A DNA stretch of 21,279 bases, taken from IMG/VR virus record IMGVR_UViG_3300025547_000039, positions 1 through 21,279 of that record; one strand, written 5' to 3'. The notes below the pieces were generated by a model. That model was given only the letters and a program-made list of their open reading frames with translations, was not told the DNA's origin and did no database searches. The first letter of the stretch is position 1. Each line of letters begins with the position of its first letter. Of this stretch, positions 14,001 through 21,279 are shown one piece after another. The stretch comes from a virus. Both the position numbers and the translations under genes were made by a program.

Positions 14001-16108
14001 CTAAAATTGATTGGATTTGTTGTTGAGTTTAAATTTGGAACTCTTAAAAATAATACTTCAGGAGTTTCCTCTACAAACTTTGTTAATCTTACCATATCTT
14101 CGTATGGCTCCATCTTTTCTTCTACGAAATAAACTAAATCATTTTTCTCAATCGTCTCTGGTAATGGTGAATATGTTTTAATATATCGTGCAGTTCTATC
14201 TGCCACATCACGTATCGGTAATTTCCTATCACTATCAGGAAGTGATGATTTGGGTGCATCAAGTATATTTATACATAAGTGATATCCCTCTTTAGTAACC
14301 ATGTAAGTATTTAATCTGGTTACTTTATTTTTTCTAAAAGTTAAAAACATATCAGTAAATACATCATTAAATCTATCTTCACCACTATGGTCTGCTTTAT
14401 TTGCTCCTTCTTCATATGAAGTATCAACTCTTATTCTATTATAATCCATTATCTCAACAACCTTAGCTGTAAAATCAACGGGTACTTGAGTGAACACATC
14501 AATTGGAACTAATTCGTTTTCAAATGTTACGACAGTTTTAAATTTTAGAATAGACTCTTCATCAGTAGCAAAATCTTCAATTATTTCTTTTGTAATTGGT
14601 CTTGGTTTTACATCAACAATATATTCGTTATCTGGTTCAAGTGGTGGTGCCGTAAGTCTTTCTTGTGGAAAATCTTCATCTTCTGGTATGTTATTAATTA
14701 CTTCTTCAAGTATTTCTTCCAATTCATCATCAGCCTGGTATGCGGTACCTGAACCACCTCCACTACCACCCCCATCTTCAAAATCTTCAGATAATCTTAA
14801 CATATTAATTCTTTTATCTCTATTCTCTAAGAAATGAGTAATACTATTCCACTTACCAAGTGTTGCAGATGTTACATTATTAGCAATAATAGTATGATGT
14901 TTATCCAGTATTAGATTCCAAACATCTAATGCCCCAGCTTTAAACTCAGTACCAACTTCATTTGCTAAGTACCATTTACCTTGATGTTTAATTGGGTGAT
15001 GGTCTGTAGTGGTAAGATTTTTGTAACGAACTAATTTATCTCCATAAGGTCGATTATCCTTAACTACCTTTAATACTTTTGCGTAACCTTGTTCGGTTTT
15101 AACTTTCATACCAGGTCTCATCATCTTGATTGGAATGGTACGATTATTACTTAATTTAATTTTTGTATCCCCAGTAAAACAAACACTTCCGTAATCATCC
15201 CTATCTCTATAATCTTCGTAATCTTGGTCAGGACCGGGTGTTGTTTCTAATATTTCTCGTACTGCAACAGGTTCTTTATCGATAGTAGTTTTTACAATAT
15301 CATTGAATAATACTTTTTTATCAGTAGGTTTGGGGGTATTTCTATTTCCTTTATCAACTAAAACTTGGGTTTCTTTTTTAACCTTAATCTCTACCATTTT
15401 AGTTTCGGTTAGTGTGTATTCATACATACCCTTAATAATAATATCACCACCCACCATAGCATCCGTGAACCCTCTTTCGGATTCACCAGGAGTAAGTATT
15501 AAGACATTACCATCAGTTTTGTCAAATCTGATTGTTCCAGCACCAGAACCACCTTTTCTATTTGGAACATAAACAAAATCTTTATTTATACCAGCAAAAT
15601 TCTTACGATATGGTATATTATTAATTAATTGAATATCTACCTTTACTTCATTTTTTGATGGTGAAACTTCTTTCACCACATATTTCATTTCTTTTGCATA
15701 TACCTCTTCTAAAGTTTGATTTGTTGGTGTTTCCCCACCTTTGAAAAATCTTGTTTTACCATTGATAACCTTAGTGGATATTTTTCCCATATTGATGAAT
15801 CCCTCATCATTTACCATAATGGTTTTCTTTTGTCCAGCTAATCTTCTAAGGAAAAGATACTTTACCTTGAACTCTCCCGAATCATATCCTAAATCTCTGA
15901 TGTGGCCACCGACATCTAAATCAATTGTATTATCATTACGGAATAATACATCTCCCATATTGAGAATATCATCTTCCAATAAGTTATCTTCCATATCATA
16001 TACATAGAAATGTATAAAGTCGTTAGGGTCTCTACCAAAACCACTAAACAATCTTTTTGGATATTCTAATTGTTCTCTATCTTTTTCAGTTAAGCCAAAT
16101 TGTAACAT
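11084..16108 (-). CDS. Giant baseplate/tail protein with embedded Hint domain and LamG-like domain
   Basis: A 1674-residue protein, the largest in the window. Visible parts: an N-terminal beta-rich region (1-300); a Hint (hedgehog/intein) domain from Cys310, with CFTGDTKI, the TTDHHPI block around residues 367-373 and a closing DVWNLILDKHHTIIANN ending near residue 411; a Gly/Ser linker near 445-455; a long middle with FDPYENYLY and a conserved helical segment at about 908-970 (FMDMTGQQFDEIWSYIRHFT, then KLSEGISKDIVREVAKSMGF); a LamG/concanavalin-like jelly-roll around 1055-1275 (LEFRFRAPTSKDMTIVQKG ... GSMMEFRLWSEPLSQSAFDNH); and a C-terminal structural region. The gene follows gp6 and two structural genes, the area where T4 has its large gp7, so a baseplate/tail role is likely. 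GGGG precedes the ATG. The Hint domain lacks a homing endonuclease and the usual C-terminal His-Asn. Confidence 0.82.
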   Translation of the reverse strand: MLQFGLTEKDREQLEYPKRLFSGFGRDPNDFIHFYVYDMEDNLLEDDILNMGDVLFRNDNTIDLDVGGHIRDLGYDSGEFKVKYLFLRRLAGQKKTIMVNDEGFINMGKISTKVINGKTRFFKGGETPTNQTLEEVYAKEMKYVVKEVSPSKNEVKVDIQLINNIPYRKNFAGINKDFVYVPNRKGGSGAGTIRFDKTDGNVLILTPGESERGFTDAMVGGDIIIKGMYEYTLTETKMVEIKVKKETQVLVDKGNRNTPKPTDKKVLFNDIVKTTIDKEPVAVREILETTPGPDQDYEDYRDRDDYGSVCFTGDTKIKLSNNRTIPIKMMRPGMKVKTEQGYAKVLKVVKDNRPYGDKLVRYKNLTTTDHHPIKHQGKWYLANEVGTEFKAGALDVWNLILDKHHTIIANNVTSATLGKWNSITHFLENRDKRINMLRLSEDFEDGGGSGGGSGTAYQADDELEEILEEVINNIPEDEDFPQERLTAPPLEPDNEYIVDVKPRPITKEIIEDFATDEESILKFKTVVTFENELVPIDVFTQVPVDFTAKVVEIMDYNRIRVDTSYEEGANKADHSGEDRFNDVFTDMFLTFRKNKVTRLNTYMVTKEGYHLCINILDAPKSSLPDSDRKLPIRDVADRTARYIKTYSPLPETIEKNDLVYFVEEKMEPYEDMVRLTKFVEETPEVLFLRVPNLNSTTNPINFRGTNYKRYDDLIGTDTSVQDDITNYIHSSSLLDVQLSIDYSKRTDAIGLDRTDYGFGNFINFGGAENRVRNFKKKITLLEGYKVDSHNLINISSSADTRASINMRKREVINSFDPYENYLYTISSSYSTSSLGEFYDASWPKTSGSREDGTDFVLEHTSGSTFTTWFNTWTGYAKEFDTYNQNSLVNNLPLHVASDTENKVFLDFMDMTGQQFDEIWSYIRHFTDINERSNKLSEGISKDIVREVAKSMGFEVDSGNDLVILPEYLLGKTESGADKYESPQEAVTEEIWKRILANMPFFMKNKGNQRAMKGLINCYGIPSSILRIREYGGPDLNDSISYEIKRKFNYAADFKSSEYLQFPWQDDGTSGIKPETLEFRFRAPTSKDMTIVQKGVGNHSFAIQLQDNGATDSYGKLRFSVSASTGIQFMTSSLQPFYNNDMWSVMLTRVSQSGLDLVTDANAQDITYQLTSKQYDATRQVILYQTSESVSIDGNASAGAAFNNAFHTDGTFYIGGNGEFGTRFSGSMMEFRLWSEPLSQSAFDNHVQAPKSYNGNTTSSAYDNMIFRLPLNDNTDLNALPESIDDKSYTTSYYVSASAVGFSGNPFRSLVDQEKLRVPNIGPQRRNATKIRSEATKLSGNLSSNIRVEQSSMDYAPIDSNKLGIFFSPTDVINEDIMYSLADINLDNEIGDPRDQYADTYRGLERVQREYWKKYSRSNNFWDYMRIIHFFDGSIWSQLRNMVPARTNATLGLLIEPNILERSKQVVGKVPSFENTYYENANQFGDGIQLSSRLSSSAAPNPFTLSGTLPLYEAEINLYTMDSGSIGILGNPTLNKIAEIDPRTPFQSLYATASITFGDIDITFEEAVQPFITASRLSEHNDIKVPYYTSSLSDSIAKGYGYHTEYNGNYQFSASYERSSYTSVALDSSLFRLFYKGSNLTKSNTMDGLDPVEITITTPSRLVTQEPGDSKLKVE
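14862..15181 (-). other. Hint (intein/hedgehog-like) domain coding segment
   Basis: This segment encodes roughly residues 310-416 of the giant tail protein. It opens with the catalytic-type Cys310 in the context SVCFTGDTKI. A PIKMMRPGMKVKTEQG strand follows, typical of the 'i.dl..GD.V.t..G' Hint strand, then a TTDHHPI block matching the TxxH motif of Hint block B, and a final 'WNLILDKHHTIIANNV' that resembles blocks F/G. At about 107 residues it is a mini-domain with no room for an endonuclease. After IIANNV comes TSATLG where a splicing intein would have His-Asn then Cys/Ser/Thr, so C-terminal cleavage and splicing look unlikely. N-terminal thioester chemistry could still be intact. Block matching was by eye and the boundaries are approximate. 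Confidence 0.75.
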
Positions 16109-16111
16109 TCA

Positions 16112-16747
16112 TTAATCCCCAGTAGTTTTCGCTAATAAATTTGTAACTGCATCTGCAGTTTTTTTACCTTGTTTCTCACTATCAAGTAATCCACTAGCAT
16201 TTTTAGCTCGTTCACTAATTTCTTCTCTTGATGCTTGAATATTTGCAAGTTCTTCATCCACATTTGGATATGGCTCCGGAAGGTCATTCGTAACTGCAAT
16301 TGAATTTTGTAATTGTTTCATAGTTACATCTAATGTTTGATTGAGTATATCTTGCTCTTCTATTTTACTTCTTAAATCAGTTTTCATCAAATTGAGTTCT
16401 GCTTCAGTCATAATTGGTTCTTCAGTTGCCCTTGGCATAATTTCTAAAAATTGTAAATCATCTCCAAAATGTCTAATCGTATCACCCGTTGCTGAAGATT
16501 TTTGCTCAACATTAAGTCGAACATATTGATAATCTTCTGTTAAAGTTTTTCCTGGTTCGTTTGGGTCCTCATACGATAATAAGAAACCATTTTCATCTCG
16601 TAACGGATTTAAAGCATCAATTGCAGAACCACTTATTGCAGCTCTGTTCTTTTCTTCTTCAACGGCTTTTAAATGTTTTTGTTCATCCGCATCTTGTATA
16701 TTGCGATAAAAATCTCTACTCTTAGCCTGTTCATACGTTAAAGGCAT
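16112..16747 (-). CDS. Predicted coiled-coil phage structural protein
   Basis: A 211-residue, charged, mostly helical protein with no signal peptide or membrane segment. The first 35 residues (YEQAKSRDFYRNIQDADEQK...) and residues about 113-200 are rich in Glu, Lys, Gln and Leu with heptad-like spacing. This points to coiled coils flanking a short central globular part (DYQYVRLNVEQ, FLEIMPRATEEP). The start has GAGG close upstream, which is part of the preceding gene's final codons and TAA stop. Its own stop precedes the 1674-residue gene by a few bases. By position it is a baseplate or chaperone-type assembly protein. I do not recognise a family. Confidence 0.7.
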   Translation of the reverse strand: MPLTYEQAKSRDFYRNIQDADEQKHLKAVEEEKNRAAISGSAIDALNPLRDENGFLLSYEDPNEPGKTLTEDYQYVRLNVEQKSSATGDTIRHFGDDLQFLEIMPRATEEPIMTEAELNLMKTDLRSKIEEQDILNQTLDVTMKQLQNSIAVTNDLPEPYPNVDEELANIQASREEISERAKNASGLLDSEKQGKKTADAVTNLLAKTTGD

Positions 16748-16748
16748 T

Positions 16749-17927
16749 TTACCTCACCACTTTAAATTCATAATCATCATCGTATATCATAGAAGTTTGA
16801 TTCACACCACTACCACTAACGACCTTAATCTCAAATCTATAAAATCTTTCGGGTTGGAAACCATCCATCCATACATTAAAGTAATTACCACTTGAATCAC
16901 AACTAACTATTGAGCCTGTACTAAATGGTATTATTACATCCTCGGTATGAGCATCCTTTACTGAATAATATGTACCTTGTCCCATTGCAGTAGTACCTTG
17001 TGGTAAAGTTTTAATTGTTAATGCTGCTGGAGTTGTCTCAAATCCTCTTGTTGGATATAATTCTCTACCCACAACTCTAAACTTTACTTTTGATTTCTCT
17101 TTGTATTCAGGCCTCATATTTTGAAAGTAAACGGTCAACCTATCTAAATCAGTTGCTGCTAATTCACCCAAACTTCCCGTGTTCCATGATGAATCATCCC
17201 ACTCCACTTCTAACTTTGGCGGAAAGATTGTGTGAGTTTCTCTTGAAAAGAATTTCAAATTACCAAGTGGTGTTGAATTTCCCTCTGCAGAACCAGTTGC
17301 TGTTGTGGGGTCAAATATAGAATATAAACTTTGACTGGTTGCTGTATTATTTCTTTTTACAATAAATCCATCATTTGGAAATACTGAACTTGAATAGATA
17401 TGATTCTTAACTAAATCTGTTACATCCATTCTTATATCTCGGGTTTCATAAACTAAATCAAATGATGATGAAACATTATATGAGCTATCTAAACTTGAAG
17501 TGTACCAAGTACCACCTTGTGTTGTACTACCACTAACCCATTCAGTTTTCTCGGTATCATTATCACGATACTTCCAACTAGCACCATCACTCAATACAGG
17601 GTCTCTATCTAATGTTCCTGTTCCACCAGTCCAACTTCCACTAACCATATAGGTTTCTAAAGTTTGTTCGGTAGCAAGTTCTGTTGAAGTTGCATCATAT
17701 AAGTTTAAAAAATATTTAGCACCAACTGGTATTATTCCACTCTGTACTGATGATGATATATAACTATAATCAAATTTTAATAATGCTCTTGATACACTAA
17801 TTGTTGTACCTGAAGAATTAACATTTTTTGAAACCTCTAATATCTCATCTAAACCTGTATTGATTGACGATGTGATATTGCCTTGATAAATTGTTGTATC
17901 TGTTATTGGGTATTCAAAATAAAACAT
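16749..17927 (-). CDS. DNRLRE-like phage structural/adhesive protein
   Basis: A 392-residue protein without a signal peptide. Residues about 5-245 follow the pattern of DNRLRE domains (beta-sandwiches common in secreted and surface proteins): an opening 'DTTIYQGNITSSINTG', then SRALLKFDYSYI, a Trp-containing segment around WTGGTGTLDRDPVLSDGASW, and the closing IRMDVTDLVKNHI...NDGFIVKRN. The remaining 145 residues are also beta-rich, with MDGFQPERFYRFEIKV near the end, and may pack against the baseplate. It starts with a one-base overlap with the gp6-like gene, with AGGAG 7 nt upstream. It sits where T4 carries gp7/gp8 baseplate proteins, so a peripheral baseplate or fibre-attachment role is the best inference. 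No direct T4 homologue is evident. Confidence 0.72.
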   Translation of the reverse strand: MFYFEYPITDTTIYQGNITSSINTGLDEILEVSKNVNSSGTTISVSRALLKFDYSYISSSVQSGIIPVGAKYFLNLYDATSTELATEQTLETYMVSGSWTGGTGTLDRDPVLSDGASWKYRDNDTEKTEWVSGSTTQGGTWYTSSLDSSYNVSSSFDLVYETRDIRMDVTDLVKNHIYSSSVFPNDGFIVKRNNTATSQSLYSIFDPTTATGSAEGNSTPLGNLKFFSRETHTIFPPKLEVEWDDSSWNTGSLGELAATDLDRLTVYFQNMRPEYKEKSKVKFRVVGRELYPTRGFETTPAALTIKTLPQGTTAMGQGTYYSVKDAHTEDVIIPFSTGSIVSCDSSGNYFNVWMDGFQPERFYRFEIKVVSGSGVNQTSMIYDDDYEFKVVR

Positions 17928-19897
17928 TAAATATCTCCTACTACTCTACCCTCGATATCTAAATTCGGGTATTTAAGTTCAAATATACTTGGGTCAAGTG
18001 ATGAGTAAATGATTCCATCTTTTGTTGCTGATTGTAAATCATATACATGTCCACTATATCCATTCTCGGTTCTCCACTTGTTCTCGATAACCACCAATTG
18101 TTTTTGTGGATTATCATCTTCAGGTGGAACAACACTTGCAACTCCATCAACTAACGATATTACATAAGCAATATCACTTAAAATAATTGGTTGATTAATT
18201 TGCCACTTTTGAGTATTAAAATGATTCTTTACGGCATCAATACATTTTAATAGTACTAAATTTTTATTAAATCCTCTTTGAGTAATAATTGAAAATCTCG
18301 CACCAATATTAATTGTGTAACCATCTTTAATATTTATTGCATCAGTTAGTATTCTATATTGTGATAAGTAAACTCTAAGATTTTGTTTAACTGCTGCATT
18401 CAATGCAACTAACTTTCTATTTCTATCATATCCCAATACATACATATTTAATGCTAATGGATTAGGTATTGTTGTTATGTTTTTCTCTCTAACAATCTTA
18501 CCACCCTTTACAATAGTTTGTGTGTTCTGTTCTAATTGTTCATCTTGTACAATATGTACTTTAGCAATGTTACCATACTTTTGTGGTAAGGAATAAACTC
18601 TTGTTACATAATCATCTTTAGTAACTGCTCTATTTTGTGAATTAAAATATGCTAAAGCATTTTGTCTAATTTCTTCAGGTGATTCTCCACCACTTCCACC
18701 AGTAGCAGGTTCTTTATTTGTAATACTAATACTATTTTTTGTGTCACCAACTTTATCAGAATCTAATCCCTCTTCATTTAATGTAGTAGAAAGACTATCG
18801 TTGTTTTTTAATTCACCAGTAAGAATATTATCTTCTATTGCTCCACCATAAGTGTAAGTTACAGTCAATGTAATATTACTTGGTGCTTGTCCAAATGCTT
18901 TTGTTTTTAAAAAGTTACTTGGGTCAAATGATGTATCAAGTTTACTAACACCAGTTCCTAATGATGAACCAACATTATCTGGGTTTGGAACTAATTCTTC
19001 ATCTGCGTTTGTTGATGTTCCCGCACCAAATCGTAATTCTGATTTACCATCACTTCTTGTATAGGTTGTAAATCTGTTTGCAGTTTTAATTAACTTTAAC
19101 ATATAAGGTGCATCTGCAGCGTTAGCAGAAACATCCGGCGTGGTTGTTGCATTATTTTCTGTTGATGAAAAGACTGTATCTTGTGCTAAGAAAGGAACTT
19201 CATACCAAGTATTCCCATCATCATCAACCACACTTAAAATCTGTATTATTCGTTCTTTACTTAAAATAACTTTATCAAATTTAACTCCTGCACCAAATGT
19301 AAAATTCTCGGAAGTTTTTGTACCAGATTCTAATAAACATTTTTTAGTTAATGTAAAGTGTGTTGGTGTCTCACTATCATATTGTGATATTTTTTCTACT
19401 CGTGAATCGAGTGATGAAGATGTTTTAAAATTAACATCATCTAACAATCTAAAAGTTCTACCTGTCTTAGATGAGAATAAACTATCAGCGTTAACCATTA
19501 ATGCATAATCTAAATCAGGTGATACATCTGTACCATCATCTTCTGCTGGTACTTCAATTGTTATTTCTGAAAGTACTGATGCTGGATGAGATAGTTTTGG
19601 TTTATACCCAAATGATTGTGCAATCTTATAAATATTTTTCTTTTCTTCCGCAGCATGTAATAGTGTTTCTCGATATTGTGTATCTATATAAAAAGATAAT
19701 GTATCACCAACATATGCAGCCATTTCAATAAACATCATTCCTGGTGAAGATTCATTGAAATCATTATATGCAGTTGGATAATAAGATTTAGCGTATTCTA
19801 ATAGATTAGCTCTTATGGACGAAAACTCCCTACCGATATATCTAATATCTCTTTTTTCTTTTTTATTATTTAGCCCATAATCTACATCATTAGCCAT
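17927..19897 (-). CDS. 6: Baseplate wedge protein, gp6 / baseplate J-like
   Basis: A 656-residue protein, almost the same length as T4 gp6 (660). gp6 proteins form the dimeric inner ring of baseplate wedges. The N-terminal half has the expected helical region (SPGMMFIEMAAYVGDTLSFY, then YRETLLHAAEEKKNIYKIAQSFGYKP) that recurs in gp6/J proteins. A beta-rich middle and the baseplate_J-like core follow, with the segment ALAYFNSQNRAVTKDDYVTRV near residue 425, a typical 'P..fr.q.RAVT..DY' pattern. The C-terminal part resembles the domain that contacts the neighbouring wedge. Start: ATG after AGGAGG with a 6-nt spacer. Its stop overlaps the next start as TAATG. The assignment is supported by sequence, length and order after gp25. 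Confidence 0.9.
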   Translation of the reverse strand: MANDVDYGLNNKKEKRDIRYIGREFSSIRANLLEYAKSYYPTAYNDFNESSPGMMFIEMAAYVGDTLSFYIDTQYRETLLHAAEEKKNIYKIAQSFGYKPKLSHPASVLSEITIEVPAEDDGTDVSPDLDYALMVNADSLFSSKTGRTFRLLDDVNFKTSSSLDSRVEKISQYDSETPTHFTLTKKCLLESGTKTSENFTFGAGVKFDKVILSKERIIQILSVVDDDGNTWYEVPFLAQDTVFSSTENNATTTPDVSANAADAPYMLKLIKTANRFTTYTRSDGKSELRFGAGTSTNADEELVPNPDNVGSSLGTGVSKLDTSFDPSNFLKTKAFGQAPSNITLTVTYTYGGAIEDNILTGELKNNDSLSTTLNEEGLDSDKVGDTKNSISITNKEPATGGSGGESPEEIRQNALAYFNSQNRAVTKDDYVTRVYSLPQKYGNIAKVHIVQDEQLEQNTQTIVKGGKIVREKNITTIPNPLALNMYVLGYDRNRKLVALNAAVKQNLRVYLSQYRILTDAINIKDGYTINIGARFSIITQRGFNKNLVLLKCIDAVKNHFNTQKWQINQPIILSDIAYVISLVDGVASVVPPEDDNPQKQLVVIENKWRTENGYSGHVYDLQSATKDGIIYSSLDPSIFELKYPNLDIEGRVVGDI

Positions 19898-19899
19898 TA

Positions 19900-20352
19900 T
19901 TATCCTCCTGAGTTAAAATTGAATGTTATCGTTTCTGGTGAATCAGGGTCATCGACAGTTACGACAAATTCTAAAGTAACCACTACTTGGTTTGGGTTTT
20001 GTTTATCTTGTACCACAAAAACATTTTGTGCTTTTATATAAGGTAACCATGTTTCTAAAGCTTCGTGGATTGCTTCTTCAATCCCATCAGCTAAATCTTC
20101 ACCAACTTGTTCAAATAATAATGATGGTAAGTTACTACCAAAATTAGGTTGGCCGACACGTTCACCCTTTTGAGTTAACAATAAATTTTTAATATTAGAA
20201 AATGCTTGTTCCTTGACTGTTTGGGCTCTTGGAAAAAATCCAACATTATCTCCCTTATATGTTAATGGAAATGTACACCCAAAGAATGAATCCTCATCCT
20301 CATTAATATGTCTGACAGATGGGTTATTGGTTACGTTTACATTTTCTGGCAT
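19900..20352 (-). CDS. 25: Baseplate wedge protein, gp25/GPW family
   Basis: A 150-residue protein of the GPW/gp25 family, a small structural subunit of the inner baseplate in contractile tails and related to the T6SS sheath-initiator TssE. The family signature is present: an LLLTQKGER segment (about residues 57-65) followed by QPNFGSNLPSLLFE, the usual 'T..GER...P.FG..L..lLFE' pattern. An acidic helix and a beta-strand C-terminus (VVTLEFVVTV) follow, also typical. Length is close to T4 gp25 (132 residues), with a short N-terminal extension. Its stop lies two bases before the gp6-like gene, and its last codons (GGA GGA) supply the Shine-Dalgarno for that gene. The order gp25 then gp6 matches other T4-like phages. 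The identification is firm. Confidence 0.93.
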   Translation of the reverse strand: MPENVNVTNNPSVRHINEDEDSFFGCTFPLTYKGDNVGFFPRAQTVKEQAFSNIKNLLLTQKGERVGQPNFGSNLPSLLFEQVGEDLADGIEEAIHEALETWLPYIKAQNVFVVQDKQNPNQVVVTLEFVVTVDDPDSPETITFNFNSGG

Positions 20353-20849
20353 TATTTTTTACTCTTCATCATATTATGTTTCATTAATTCACTATAATCT
20401 TTTGTCAACGCGTTAACTAAACTCTCAGGTAATTGGTCTGAAGAAACTCCTGCTTGTTTCATCGTTTGTACTGCTCCAACTTTTCTAGCAGTTTCTTTAT
20501 CTCCACCAACTCCACCTTCTCCATATCCTAATAGTTCCGTTGCTCGTGTTGAATCAAATACTCCACCACCCATTGTTGGATACTCATCAGTATCCCCCTT
20601 ACCTAACCCAACAGTCTCATTTAAAATGTTGTTTAATGATTCGTTTGATGTATAAGTAACGGGGTCTCGCTTTTTTACAACTTTCTTTTGAATCGGTCTC
20701 TTCTTCACGATTGGTGCGGTTGATTTGAGAGTAGTACGTTTAGCTTTCAAACTATTTATTCCCTCAGTAATAAATATCTGTTTGACCTCTTTTTGTACTT
20801 CTCTACGTACAACTTCTTGTATTATTTTAACTAATTCTTTTTTAGTCAT
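20352..20849 (-). CDS. Basic, coiled-coil-start phage protein upstream of gp25
   Basis: A 165-residue protein. Its first 30 residues form a charged amphipathic helix (KKELVKIIQEVVRREVQKEV). A lysine/arginine-rich stretch follows at about residues 35-62, then a segment SLNNILNETVG near residue 70 and a Gly-rich middle. There is no signal peptide. The ATG follows AAGGAG with a 6-nt spacer, and the stop overlaps the gp25 start by one base (TAATG), so the two are probably translationally coupled. The position suggests a structural or assembly protein of the tail/baseplate. The LNNILNET motif reminds me of small conserved proteins in marine myoviruses, but that is memory, not a search. No enzymatic motif is visible. 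Confidence 0.72.
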   Translation of the reverse strand: MTKKELVKIIQEVVRREVQKEVKQIFITEGINSLKAKRTTLKSTAPIVKKRPIQKKVVKKRDPVTYTSNESLNNILNETVGLGKGDTDEYPTMGGGVFDSTRATELLGYGEGGVGGDKETARKVGAVQTMKQAGVSSDQLPESLVNALTKDYSELMKHNMMKSKK

Positions 20850-20860
20850 TTCTAACTCCT

Positions 20861-21253
20861 TTATCCTGGTACATTGTAACCTGCAAATGGTAAAGGTATT
20901 GGTGCGGGAAACATTCCCGTTACCTGTCCCATGTGGTTTTTAAAACTCATTATTAATTGTTCTATAAAATCTTCTGTTGTTGCATTTGCTGCTCCCATTG
21001 GAACATATCCTGCAGTTATTCCTGGTACGATTACAGTCGAACCCGATGCCGTAACACCACCCAACCAATATAATTTTAATCCATTATCAAGTTGGATTGG
21101 AAAGGGGGTTACTCCATAAGATGAAAAACACAATTTTAACATTACTTCTAATCCTGCCACATTACCACTAGCTAATGGAGCGGGTGGTGCTGTACCAATT
21201 GTCATTCCAGTCTTAACACATTTATCATATGATTCAGCAATTACCTTTGCCAT
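20861..21253 (-). CDS. Conserved phage structural protein of unknown function (start uncertain)
   Basis: A 130-residue protein with no signal peptide or membrane segment. It is rich in Gly, Ala and Pro (PPAP near residue 24, a C-terminal PAPIPLPFAG stretch) and has a central hydrophobic beta-rich part. The ATG at 21251-21253 is preceded by GGAG with a 5-nt spacer, so it could be the true start. The same frame stays open upstream to the window edge, however, so the protein may begin outside the window. The next gene starts 11 bases after its stop and has its own AAGGAG site. Its place just before gp25 and gp6 homologues suggests a virion or baseplate-assembly role. I recognise the general style from marine T4-like phages but cannot name a function. 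Confidence 0.7.
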   Translation of the reverse strand: MAKVIAESYDKCVKTGMTIGTAPPAPLASGNVAGLEVMLKLCFSSYGVTPFPIQLDNGLKLYWLGGVTASGSTVIVPGITAGYVPMGAANATTEDFIEQLIMSFKNHMGQVTGMFPAPIPLPFAGYNVPG

Positions 21254-21279
21254 ATCATCTCCAGAATCTAAACCCTTTT

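Noticed and set aside
14862-15181. A splicing intein in the giant tail protein
   Set aside because: The C-terminal His-Asn and the following Cys/Ser/Thr are missing where expected, so I describe a Hint domain and not an intein that excises itself.
15583-15590. TATAAATA on the minus strand, identical to the T4 late promoter
   Set aside because: It lies deep inside the coding region of the giant tail gene (codons of GINKD), far from any gene start, and does not recur before other genes. In AT-rich DNA this match is expected by chance.
17959-18150. Minus-strand frame of 63 codons within the gp6-like gene
   Set aside because: It is an alternative frame inside a strongly supported baseplate gene, with no ribosome site and low-complexity composition.
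11084-20352. A type VI secretion or extracellular contractile injection system on a bacterial chromosome
   Set aside because: gp25-like and J-like proteins occur in those systems too, but there is no ClpV/AAA+ ATPase, TssK/F/G set or VgrG-like gene nearby. The gp6 length, the other structural proteins and the lysis-type genes fit a T4-like phage better. The window does not include sheath or capsid genes, so this is a judgement.
1-21279. tRNA genes, CRISPR arrays, insertion sequences or attachment sites
   Set aside because: No cloverleaf-like segments, regularly spaced direct repeats, transposase motifs or flanking repeats were noticed on reading. Nearly all bases are accounted for by coding sequence.

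Overview
The window looks like part of the late region of an AT-rich, T4-like (contractile-tailed) marine bacteriophage. All genes I can support lie on the minus strand, so transcription runs from high to low coordinates. They are packed almost without gaps: stops and starts often overlap as TAATG or ATGA, and many stop codons sit inside the next gene's Shine-Dalgarno (AGGAG) sequence. The phage assignment rests on a gp25/GPW-family baseplate protein followed by a gp6-like wedge protein of nearly the same length as T4 gp6, and then several structural proteins of a kind seen in marine myoviruses.

The host is inferred from cargo genes. An 877-residue secreted protein ends in a type IX secretion (T9SS) type A sorting domain with the NYPNPFN signature, and the next gene encodes a PorV/PorQ-like outer-membrane barrel protein. 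T9SS is restricted to the Bacteroidota and their relatives (FCB group), and this style of sorting domain is common in lineages such as Marinimicrobia/SAR406, Ignavibacteria and Balneolota. I therefore infer an FCB-group, Gram-negative, probably marine host. I cannot resolve it further.

Layout in transcription order. (1) Tail/baseplate module, 21279 to 8217: two conserved structural proteins of unknown role, gp25, gp6, a DNRLRE-like adhesive protein, a coiled-coil protein, a 1674-residue protein carrying an embedded Hint (intein/hedgehog-like) domain and a LamG-like domain, a 251-residue structural protein with a polybasic tract, and two paralogous proteins sharing a VGLYN...ELL.V.KL.KP C-terminal module. 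(2) A 116-bp gap with a hairpin (8101-8216). (3) Secretion/surface module, 8100 to 1889: T9SS cargo with cohesin-like and dockerin-like parts, PorV-like barrel, a 19-residue peptide with nine cysteines, a membrane-anchored coiled-coil protein, a CsgG-like lipoprotein, a predicted outer-membrane barrel and a second CsgG-like protein. (4) Lysis and small-gene module, 1889 to 104: a spanin-like TM plus coiled-coil protein, a holin-like two-TM protein, two short lysine-rich proteins (one with a GTG start) and a small HExxH metallopeptidase-like protein. A weak terminator-like hairpin follows.

The unusual feature is the secretion/surface block. A phage late operon appears to encode both a substrate for its host's T9SS and a PorV-like partner, next to a curli-like (CsgG) export set. 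I infer that the phage remodels the outer surface of the infected cell late in infection, or prepares the outer membrane for lysis. The sequence alone does not say which.
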